Part shown: piece by piece, positions 1 through 6,221 of the stretch
Layout of the letters: each line of letters begins with the position of its first letter
Position numbering within the stretch: the first letter of the stretch is position 1
DNA from: Lachnospiraceae bacterium UBA5895
Lineage (GTDB): Bacteria; Bacillota; Clostridia; Lachnospirales; Lachnospiraceae
Direction of reading: 5' to 3'
NCBI GenBank assembly: GCA_002431915.1
Contig: DJEP01000022.1
Span: forward strand, 1-64,000
DNA length: 64,000 nucleotides
The notes under the pieces: generated by a model
What the model was told of the DNA's origin: nothing
The model's database searches: none
What the model saw: only the letters and a program-made list of their open reading frames with translations
Made by a program: the position numbers and the translations under genes

Positions 1-485
1 ACGGTATTCTGGCAGCAGTTCTTTTAAACTCCGGCGCAGCGGATTTCGTTATCACCGGATGTGGAACCGGCGAAGGTGCCATGCTTGCATGCAATTCTTT
101 CCCCAGGGTTCTGTGCGGACATATTGAGTCCCCTCTGGATGCTTACCTGTTCTCTCAGGTAAACGACGGTAACTGTGTGGCACTTCCTTTTGCTGAGAAC
201 TTCGGCTGGGGCGGTGAACTGAATTTACAGTATACCTTTGAAAAGCTGTTCTGTGCTCCCGGCGGTGGTGGATATCCCCCTGAGAGAGTGGTTCCCGAAC
301 AGCGTAACAAGAAGATCCTGGATCAGGTAAAAGAAGTAACTCATACCGATATGGTTACCATCCTGAAGAATCTGGATCGTGAACTGGTAAAGGGTGCTTT
401 ATCCGGTGCCAAGTTTAAAGAGTATTTCTTCGCAAACTGCAAGTGCGACAAGATCGCTGAGGCAGTGAAAGAGGTACTGGCATAA
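1..485 (+). CDS. RpiB/LacA/LacB-family sugar-phosphate isomerase (5' end outside window)
   Basis: The reading frame is open from base 3, so the start lies upstream; about 160 C-terminal residues are present, ending in TAA at 483-485. The GCGTGEG loop followed by ACNSFPRVLCGHIESP and a C-terminal helical tail are typical of the RpiB/LacA/LacB isomerase fold. The next genes encode KDPG aldolase and KDG kinase, which fits uronate breakdown. In streptococci an RpiB-family enzyme (DhuI) isomerises unsaturated uronates, and I infer a similar role here. A plain ribose-5-phosphate isomerase remains possible. Family assignment is strong; the exact substrate is inference from context. Confidence 0.85.
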   Translation, partial: GILAAVLLNSGAADFVITGCGTGEGAMLACNSFPRVLCGHIESPLDAYLFSQVNDGNCVALPFAENFGWGGELNLQYTFEKLFCAPGGGGYPPERVVPEQRNKKILDQVKEVTHTDMVTILKNLDRELVKGALSGAKFKEYFFANCKCDKIAEAVKEVLA

Positions 486-581
486 AAGTACGGGCTTAAT
501 TTTGCAGAAATATTTTCGACAGGGTTCCCTGCGAAGATTTTTCACATAACTATTAGTCTATAAGACAGAAAGGTGTTATTT

Positions 582-1547
582 ATGAACGCAGTATTAGAGC
601 AAATCAGCAAAATCGGTATCGTACCGGTTGTAAAAATTGACAACGCAGCAGATGCACTTCCCCTGGCAAAGGCACTTTGCGCAGGCGGACTTCCCTGTGC
701 AGAGGTTACTTTCCGTACCAGCGCAGCAGCAGAAGCTATTAAGATCATGACCGACAATTTCCCCAACATGTGTGTTGGTGCAGGTACTGTTCTGAACGCA
801 GAGCAGGTTGACGCAGCAGTAGCAGCTGGCGCTAAGTTCATCGTAAGCCCCGGCTTAAATCCCAGAACCGTTAAGTATTGTGTAGAGAAGAACATCCCTA
901 TCACTCCCGGTACTTCAAGCCCCAGCGACATTGAGCAGGCTATCGAGCTTGGTCTGGATGTAGTTAAGTTCTTCCCCGCTGAGCAGTCCGGCGGTCTGGC
1001 TAAGATCAAGGCTATGGCAGCTCCTTATGTAAACATGAAGTTCATGCCTACCGGCGGTGTAAATGCTAAGAACCTGACTTCTTATCTTGACTTCCCTAAG
1101 ATCATCGCTTGCGGTGGTTCCTGGATGGTTCCCGGCGACCTGATCAATGCAGGTGAGTGGGACAAGATCGAGCAGCTGACCAGAGAAGCAGTACAGACCA
1201 TGCTGGGCTTCGAACTGGCTCATGTTGGTGTCAATGCTGAGAACGAGGAAGAGGCTGTTAAGGCTGCTAACCGTTTCGCATTCATCTTCGGTATGCCCGC
1301 TAAGGTTGGCAACAGCTCCGTATTCGCAGGTTCTGCTCTGGAAGTTATGAAGACTCCTTACCTGGGCAAGAACGGTCACATCGCTGTTAAGACCAACTAC
1401 ATCGAGAGAGCTGTCAACTACCTGAGCACTGTTCTGGGCGTTGAGTTCAACGAAGAGTCCGCTAAGAGAGATGCCAAGGGCAACCTGAAGGCTATCTACC
1501 TGAAAGAGGAGATCGGCGGCTTCGCAGTTCATCTGGTACAGAAATAA
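582..1547 (+). CDS. KDPG/KHG aldolase with C-terminal VOC-like extension
   Basis: Cleaves 2-keto-3-deoxy-6-phosphogluconate to pyruvate and glyceraldehyde-3-phosphate, the last step of uronate catabolism. Residues 1-205 are a class I aldolase: Glu41 in AEVTFRT, Schiff-base Lys129 in DVVKFFPAEQ, and the phosphate-binding FMPTGGV segment. Residues from about 210 to 321 form an additional domain with the pattern GHIAVKTNYIERAVNYL and a C-terminal beta strand, resembling a vicinal-oxygen-chelate (glyoxalase-like) fold; a plain aldolase is only about 210 residues long. ATG at 582 is chosen because AGAAAGG at 567-573 lies 8 bp before it; an in-frame GTG at 573 sits inside that site. It forms a pathway unit with the isomerase upstream and the kinase downstream. 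Confidence 0.92.
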   Translation: MNAVLEQISKIGIVPVVKIDNAADALPLAKALCAGGLPCAEVTFRTSAAAEAIKIMTDNFPNMCVGAGTVLNAEQVDAAVAAGAKFIVSPGLNPRTVKYCVEKNIPITPGTSSPSDIEQAIELGLDVVKFFPAEQSGGLAKIKAMAAPYVNMKFMPTGGVNAKNLTSYLDFPKIIACGGSWMVPGDLINAGEWDKIEQLTREAVQTMLGFELAHVGVNAENEEEAVKAANRFAFIFGMPAKVGNSSVFAGSALEVMKTPYLGKNGHIAVKTNYIERAVNYLSTVLGVEFNEESAKRDAKGNLKAIYLKEEIGGFAVHLVQK

Positions 1548-1578
1548 GTCATTGTAAATTTTAAGCCGTACGGTTGCA

Positions 1579-1785
1579 GCAACTGCATATTTCAGTTGCA
1601 GACGCGCTTCCGCTGTAATATAGCGATTACACATGGAATGAATATGATTTAGAACTACTAGGTTGGACGGTTGCGTGTTTCGACACGGACTCTAACCGAC
1701 CGTCGGTACTTAGATGCTGTATTTTAGCATCTTATGTACCGCTACGGGAGGGCCGAAGCGAGAGAGTGGGTCCGTGACGGAATAT
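1579..1785 (+). ncRNA. Candidate structured RNA between aldolase and KDG kinase genes
   Basis: Several hairpins lie in tandem in the 296-bp gap. GCAACTG 1579-1585 pairs with 1593-1599. CGTGT 1674-1678 pairs with ACACG 1683-1687 around a TTCG loop, and flanking GACGGT 1666-1671 can pair with ACCGTC 1699-1704. CGGTAC 1704-1709 plus TTAGATGCT pairs with 1726-1741 (14 pairs). CCG/ACGG at 1740-1749 can pair with CCGT/CGG at 1772-1780. No T-run follows any of them, so they are not simple terminators, and no convincing reading frame is present. I do not recognise a known riboswitch class. It could be a leader of the kinase gene or an mRNA processing/stability element. Confidence 0.4.
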
Positions 1786-1843
1786 GCAATCGGAACAACC
1801 GGAGATAATAGATAATTTTAATTTGAGAAAGGAATATACCAAA

Positions 1844-2875
1844 ATGGCAAAAGTAATTACCATGGGTGAGATCATGCTGAGACTGTCCACCCCCAACAAC
1901 GAGAAATTTATCCAGGCAGACGAGTTCGATGTAAACTACGGCGGCGGTGAAGCTAACGTAGCTGTATCTCTGGCTAACTATGGTCATGACGCTGAGTTCG
2001 TTACCGCAGTTCCCGACAACGAGATCGGTGAGTGCGCAGTAGCAGCTCTGAGAAAGTACAACGTAGAGACCAAGCACATCGCAAGATGCGGTGAGAGACT
2101 GGGTATCTACTATCTGGAGAGCGGTTCTTCCATGAGACCTTCCAAGGTTGTATACGATAGAGCACATTCCTCTATCTCTACCGCAACCGAGGCTGACTTC
2201 GATTTTGATGAGATCTTCGAAGGCGCTGACTGGTTCCATTTCACCGGTATTACCCCCGCTGTATCCGACGCTGCTGCAGAACTGACCGAGAAGGCTCTGA
2301 TCGCTGCTAAGAAGCACGGCGTAAAGGTATCTGTAGACCTGAACTTCCGTAAGAAGCTGTGGAGCTCCGAGAAGGCTCAGAAGGTTATGACCAACCTGAT
2401 GAAGTATGTTGATGTATGTATCGGTAACGAAGAAGATGCTGAGCTGGTACTTGGCTTCAAGCCCGGCGATACCGATGTTACCAGCGGTGAGCTGGAGTTG
2501 GCTGGTTACAAGTCCATCTTCGAGCAGATGGTTGACAAGTTCAACTTCGAGTACTGCGTATCCTCTCTGCGTGTAAGCCATTCCGCTTCCGATAACGGCT
2601 GGTCTGCCTGCATCTACTCCAGAGATACCAAGGAGTTCTATCACTCCAAAGAGTACAGCATCCATCCCATCGTTGACCGTGTAGGCGGCGGTGACTCCTT
2701 CGCAGGCGGCGTAATCTGCGGTATGCTGGATGGCAAGAACTTCAAGGATGCTCTCGAGTACGGCGTAGCTGCATCCGCTCTGAAGCACACCATCCCCGGC
2801 GACTTCAACCTGGTATCCAGAAAAGAAGTTGATACCCTGGCTGGCGGCGACGCTTCCGGACGTGTACAGAGATAA
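1844..2875 (+). CDS. kdgK: 2-keto-3-deoxygluconate kinase, PfkB family
   Basis: Phosphorylates 2-keto-3-deoxygluconate to KDPG, the substrate of the aldolase encoded just upstream. It is a ribokinase/PfkB-type sugar kinase of 343 residues, the usual length. Visible signatures are NYGGGEANVAVSLANYG (residues 31-47, sugar site), VSVDLNFRKKLW (163-173) and the anion-hole/catalytic segment RVGGGDSFAGG with catalytic base Asp284. ATG 1844 is preferred over an upstream in-frame ATG at 1784 because AGAAAGGA at 1826-1833 lies 10 bp before it and the family normally starts at this point. A strong terminator follows, so the cluster ends here. D-galactonate-type specificity cannot be excluded from sequence alone. 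Confidence 0.9.
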   Translation: MAKVITMGEIMLRLSTPNNEKFIQADEFDVNYGGGEANVAVSLANYGHDAEFVTAVPDNEIGECAVAALRKYNVETKHIARCGERLGIYYLESGSSMRPSKVVYDRAHSSISTATEADFDFDEIFEGADWFHFTGITPAVSDAAAELTEKALIAAKKHGVKVSVDLNFRKKLWSSEKAQKVMTNLMKYVDVCIGNEEDAELVLGFKPGDTDVTSGELELAGYKSIFEQMVDKFNFEYCVSSLRVSHSASDNGWSACIYSRDTKEFYHSKEYSIHPIVDRVGGGDSFAGGVICGMLDGKNFKDALEYGVAASALKHTIPGDFNLVSRKEVDTLAGGDASGRVQR

Positions 2876-2908
2876 TCTTCTGTAAACAGAATAGTGTAAA
2901 ATAAAAGG

Positions 2909-2944
2909 ACTCACCTGTGTGGAAACACGCAGGTGAGTTTTTTG
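2909..2944 (+). terminator. Rho-independent terminator after kdgK
   Basis: ACTCACCTG 2909-2917 pairs with CAGGTGAGT 2930-2938; the short loop carries a further GTG/CAC pairing, and six T residues follow. It closes the uronate cluster 34 bp after the kinase stop codon. Confidence 0.93.
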
Positions 2945-3117
2945 TGCAAAAAGGGTTATGAAAAGTTTCAGATAGAAAATATATTACTTCATATATAGAA
3001 TCAAGAAATATCTACTCCCAGTGTGTATACTATATTTAACAGGTTGGATATGAAGCATCCCACTTGTAGAATGTATTGTGAGTTTCATTCATGATACTGT
3101 ATGTGAGGAGAAAATGA

Positions 3118-4041
3118 ATGAGTACAGAAGTTTTAAAGGAGATTTTGGCTTATATAGATGAACATATTAATGAAAAAATCAGTTTGCTGGAACTGGCAGA
3201 AATGGCTGGTTATAGTCCATTCTATTTCAGTAAATTATTTTCAGAAATTATGGGCATGCCAATAACCGGGTACATTAGGATCAGAAAGCTGCAATATGCA
3301 CTTGGTTCTTTGCTGGAGGATAGGAAAGTCCTTGATGTGTCGCTTATGTATGCATTTGATTCTCACGAAGGATTTACACGCTCATTTACACAATTGTTTG
3401 GTTCTACGCCAAGTAAGGTGAAAAAGTATCTTACTTCGTATAAGGTGCCAGAATATTGTGTGCCAGACATAGAAGGAAGGAGAATGCGTATGGGAGCAGA
3501 TAAGGAAAGCTTAATGGATAATATGTATCAGATTGTTTATGAAGTGCTTAAAACGTCGTTTGAAGAGGCCGATGCAGGATTTTGCACGGAAATTAATATT
3601 ACACTGTATGAGGATGGAAGAGTAAAGATAACTGATAATGGAAGAGGAATTCCTCTTTCACAAAATGAAAAGACAAATCAGCAGGTACTGGATAAAATAC
3701 TTTCGGGCCATCCTATATCGAGTATAGAATATGCACAGATGGGTGATTTCGCGCAATGTGGCATGCAGGTGATAAATTCGTTATGCGAAAATTTGCGGAT
3801 TAATGTGTATAGAGAGGGTAATTGTTATAGTCAGGACTATGTGAGGGGAATTGCCCAGCATGACGTGAATTGTCGTGAAATGGAACATCCATCTGGTACA
3901 GAAATAATATTCAAACCGGATAGTCTGATTTTTGGAGATAACAGGTTTTCAGTTGATATAATTAAGAAGTGGGTAGAAGAGAACAATGTGACAGGGGGAA
4001 TTGTCCATGTAAAAAGGCAAAGTCATTACTATGATTTGTGA
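3118..4041 (+). CDS. AraC-type HTH fused to a GyrB-like GHKL ATPase domain
   Basis: Residues 5-105 are an AraC/XylS double helix-turn-helix (LLELAEMAGYSPFYFSKLF, then GFTRSFTQLFGSTPSKVKKY). Residues 125-295 align by eye with the type IIA topoisomerase B-subunit ATPase: MYQIVYEVLKTSFEEADAG, DNGRGIP (173-179), an MGDFAQCGMQVINSL segment where GyrB has its glycine lid, then GTEIIFKPD. The N-box Asp-Asn that binds Mg-ATP in GyrB is replaced by Lys145-Thr146 and the lid glycines are mostly gone, so it may bind a nucleotide without hydrolysing it. There is no effector domain of the usual AraC kind. GAGGAG at 3105-3110 sets the start. The gene is more AT-rich than its neighbours and stands alone between terminators. 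Its target is unknown. Confidence 0.8.
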   Translation: MSTEVLKEILAYIDEHINEKISLLELAEMAGYSPFYFSKLFSEIMGMPITGYIRIRKLQYALGSLLEDRKVLDVSLMYAFDSHEGFTRSFTQLFGSTPSKVKKYLTSYKVPEYCVPDIEGRRMRMGADKESLMDNMYQIVYEVLKTSFEEADAGFCTEINITLYEDGRVKITDNGRGIPLSQNEKTNQQVLDKILSGHPISSIEYAQMGDFAQCGMQVINSLCENLRINVYREGNCYSQDYVRGIAQHDVNCREMEHPSGTEIIFKPDSLIFGDNRFSVDIIKKWVEENNVTGGIVHVKRQSHYYDL

Positions 4042-4462
4042 TTGTTCCAGTATTAAAAAAGATATGAAATATTTTCTCCATTTTGCAATATTTTTAAAAA
4101 TTATTGATTACTTTAATAATGCGGTATATACTAAAATCAAAAGTAAATATTTGCCGCTTGCTGATGGTGCGGGATAGAAATAATTCAGTTCGAATATAAA
4201 GCCACTTGCTATACAAGGGGGATAAAAATAGTATAGTTTGTAAATACTCCCCATCAGTATCCGCTGATGGGGAATTTTCTTGCCAAAACAGAAGAGATAG
4301 GATATACTTCTTACATAAACAATTCTTATAAGAATTCTATTGTCAGCGTAGGCTGATGTCGTCTATCGATTTTGCAGAGATTCCTGCGTATTTACCGGGC
4401 AGAAATTAAATTTATTAGACGATTTTTTAATGATTTTGAATACTGTTCAAAATATATGTAAC
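4042..4462. other. AT-rich intergenic stretch, no gene seen
   Basis: I see no supported coding region here. The stretch holds a transcription terminator at 4248-4279 for the upstream regulator gene and otherwise only AT-rich sequence leading into the toxin-antitoxin promoter at 4463. Confidence 0.6.
4248..4279 (+). terminator. Terminator after the AraC-GyrB fusion gene
   Basis: A perfect 10-bp stem (TCCCCATCAG 4248-4257 with CTGATGGGGA 4264-4273) and a 6-nt loop are followed by an ATTTTCT tract. It lies about 205 bp after the stop codon, so the transcript has a long 3' tail unless another terminator acts earlier. Confidence 0.75.
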
Positions 4463-4491
4463 TTGACAATACATCAAATTTGATGTAAACT
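4463..4491 (+). promoter_or_regulatory. Sigma-A promoter with palindromic operator for the HigBA-like pair
   Basis: TTGACA at 4463-4468 and TAAACT at 4486-4491 are separated by 17 bp. The perfect 16-bp palindrome ACATCAAATTTGATGT occupies 4471-4486, that is, the spacer and the first base of the -10 box. This is the position expected for an autorepressing antitoxin operator; binding is inferred. Confidence 0.75.
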
Positions 4492-4517
4492 AACCATAGT
4501 GTAAAAGGAGTGCACAA

Positions 4518-4853
4518 ATGAATCGATCTTTTGTTGAAGTACCAATGTTTACCGCTAAGTGGCGGGAGTTAGGATTGACGGATGAAGATTTAAGAGAATT
4601 ACAGAAAGTGTTATTACAGAATCCGAAAAAGGGGGATTCTATAGCAGGAACAGGTGGATTAAGAAAAATACGAATTCCCATGGAGAACAGAGGAAAAGGA
4701 AAACGTGGTGGAGCCAGAGTATTATATGTTGATGTGGAGATAAAAGAATTAATTTATTTTATCAATGTATATAGTAAGGATGAAAAAGACGACTTGTCAG
4801 AGGACGAGAAAAAGGCATTTAGAGCGGTTATTAAATTCTTGAAGGAGGAATGA
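4518..4853 (+). CDS. RelE/HigB-type toxin
   Basis: A 111-residue basic protein with the RelE/HigB2-like core: GGLRKIRIPMENRGKGKRGGARVLYVDV, then IYFINVYSKDEKDDLSEDEK and a C-terminal helix. Toxins of this family cleave mRNA, usually on the ribosome. The following gene is an Xre-type HTH antitoxin that overlaps by 4 bp, so this is a reverse-order (toxin first) HigBA-like module. AAGGAG at 4504-4509 precedes the ATG. The promoter carries a palindromic operator. Activity is inferred from family and arrangement; the individual catalytic residues were not identified. Confidence 0.85.
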   Translation: MNRSFVEVPMFTAKWRELGLTDEDLRELQKVLLQNPKKGDSIAGTGGLRKIRIPMENRGKGKRGGARVLYVDVEIKELIYFINVYSKDEKDDLSEDEKKAFRAVIKFLKEE

Positions 4854-5188
4854 ACGTGAGCAATTTTTTTAATGAAACTATGCAGGGGTTATTGGAAGCT
4901 GCAGAAATTGCAAAAGGAAATATTCCATTAACAGAGCGGAAAAATATGCCGGCTCCCACGTTTTATGTCGCAGATAATGATAAAGAACTTGTAGATAAGA
5001 TCGTTGAAATACGCAAGAAAGAAAAAATTTCACAGGCAGAACTCGCCGAAATGACAGAGAACTCCCAACAGGCTATTTCGAGATTTGAACAGAAAACACA
5101 TAGTCCGTCAATGAAGCTATTTTTCAGCATTATAAACGCCTTGGGATATGAGGTGCAGCTTGTCAAAAAGTCAGCAGACAAAGGATAA
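4850..5188 (+). CDS. Xre-family HTH antitoxin (HigA-like)
   Basis: A 112-residue protein. The N-terminal 45 residues probably contact the toxin. Residues 50-105 are an HTH_3 domain (KEKISQAELAEMTENSQQA, then ISRFEQKTHSPSMKLFFSI). It starts in an ATGA overlap with the toxin stop codon, giving translational coupling. It probably neutralises the toxin and represses the operon through the palindrome at 4471-4486. No terminator is obvious after it; the 172 bp to the next frame hold nothing recognisable. Confidence 0.88.
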   Translation: MNVSNFFNETMQGLLEAAEIAKGNIPLTERKNMPAPTFYVADNDKELVDKIVEIRKKEKISQAELAEMTENSQQAISRFEQKTHSPSMKLFFSIINALGYEVQLVKKSADKG

Positions 5189-5360
5189 AACAGAAGGTTT
5201 GAGGTTCTGGGTTGGAACCTCAAGCATATTACCATAAAAATTCGCTATTCAATACTCTAAAAATCAGAGAAATCTCTCAAAATTACCCCTAAAAATCTAA
5301 AAAACCAAGGAAGTTATATCCAATTTCTTACGGTACGAACCTCGGAAAGAGAATGGTAAG

Positions 5361-5780
5361 ATGAAGTCACATTCAAAGAGGAGGTACACTCCAGTGAAAA
5401 AGGAAATGAGTAAAGCCAAAAAACGAGAATCCTTCAAGTTATTTCTCATGATCGTGCCGTTTCTCATACTGGTATTTTTATTTTCTTATTTTCCGCTGCA
5501 TGGATGGATCTATGCATTGTATGACTACAGAGCACCTTTGAAATTATCCCAGTGTGAATTCGTGGGGCTGAAATGGTTCAAATCCCTGTTCAGCAATCCG
5601 ACGCAGGTATCGCAGCTTTTGATCGTATTAAAAAATATGTTTGCCATGAGCCTGCTTGGAATTGCGACTTCCTTCCTGCCGGTGCTGTTCGCGGTCTTCT
5701 TAAATGAAGTAAAGTGCAAGCTCTGCAGGTTCCCGATGAATGGGGCGGCGGTACCTGGAAAGACGGTGTATCCGCACTGA
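5361..5780 (+). pseudogene. LplB-type sugar ABC permease, 3'-truncated by deletion
   Basis: About the first 117 residues match the start of an LplB/polysaccharide-type ABC permease: a basic leader (KKEMSKAKKRESFKLFLMIVPF), a first membrane segment, a YFPLHGWIYALYDYRAP loop and a second membrane segment ending FAVFLNEVKCK. An intact permease is about 300 residues with six membrane segments and an EAA loop; these are missing. From about 5718 the DNA becomes the 3' part of a solute-binding-protein gene in another frame, so this frame ends with a nonsense tail at 5780. The junction replaces the rest of this permease, presumably a second permease, and the 5' part of the binding protein. A misassembly would look the same. 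Confidence 0.8.
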
Positions 5781-6205
5781 ATGTTAAGACCGTAGGTGTG
5801 GTTGACTGTGATGAAAGTACCGGTATGTGTTACAATTACCAGAGATGGGCAGATTATCAGAAGAGAACTGCAACCGCTCTGCAGGAAGACTGGTCCGCAC
5901 ACAATGACGGAGCTCTGTCCTCTATCGAATACATGAAAGATAATGATCTGCTGCTGGTATTACCCGGCACCAACTATGCAACTCCCGAGTATACCACTGA
6001 CATCAGCACCATCAAGGAGCAGTGTAAGCAGGTCATCGTAGCAGAATCCTGGAAGATGATCTTCGCAAAGGATGATGCAGAGTTCGATGCTACACTGGCT
6101 GAGATGCAGAAAATGGTGAATGGTCTCGGATACGATCAGGTACTGGAAGTAGACCTGAACAATGCCGCTGATAAGGCAGCAGCCATCAAGGAATTACTGA
6201 AATAG
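5714..6205 (+). pseudogene. C-terminal fragment of an LplA-type solute-binding protein
   Basis: The frame encodes about 160 residues resembling the last third of a large extracellular sugar-binding protein (NYQRWADYQKRTATALQEDW, then LPGTNYATPEYTTDI and ITIKEQCKQ-like helices, ending KAAAIKELLK). There is no signal peptide and no lipobox. The fragment begins directly at the junction with the truncated permease, in a different frame, so it cannot be made as part of that protein. The natural gene order permease-permease-binding protein-glycosidase explains why a single deletion leaves this pair next to the GH42 gene. It is judged non-functional. Confidence 0.8.
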
Positions 6206-6221
6206 TTGCAGGAGTTTTTCG

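Noticed and set aside
915..1634. A 239-codon minus-strand frame opposite the aldolase gene
   Set aside because: Antisense shadow of a well-supported gene; its translation shows no recognisable domain.
1742..2914. A 390-codon open frame on the minus strand opposite kdgK
   Set aside because: It is antisense to a clear PfkB kinase, has no ribosome binding site and arises from codon bias of the highly expressed sense gene.
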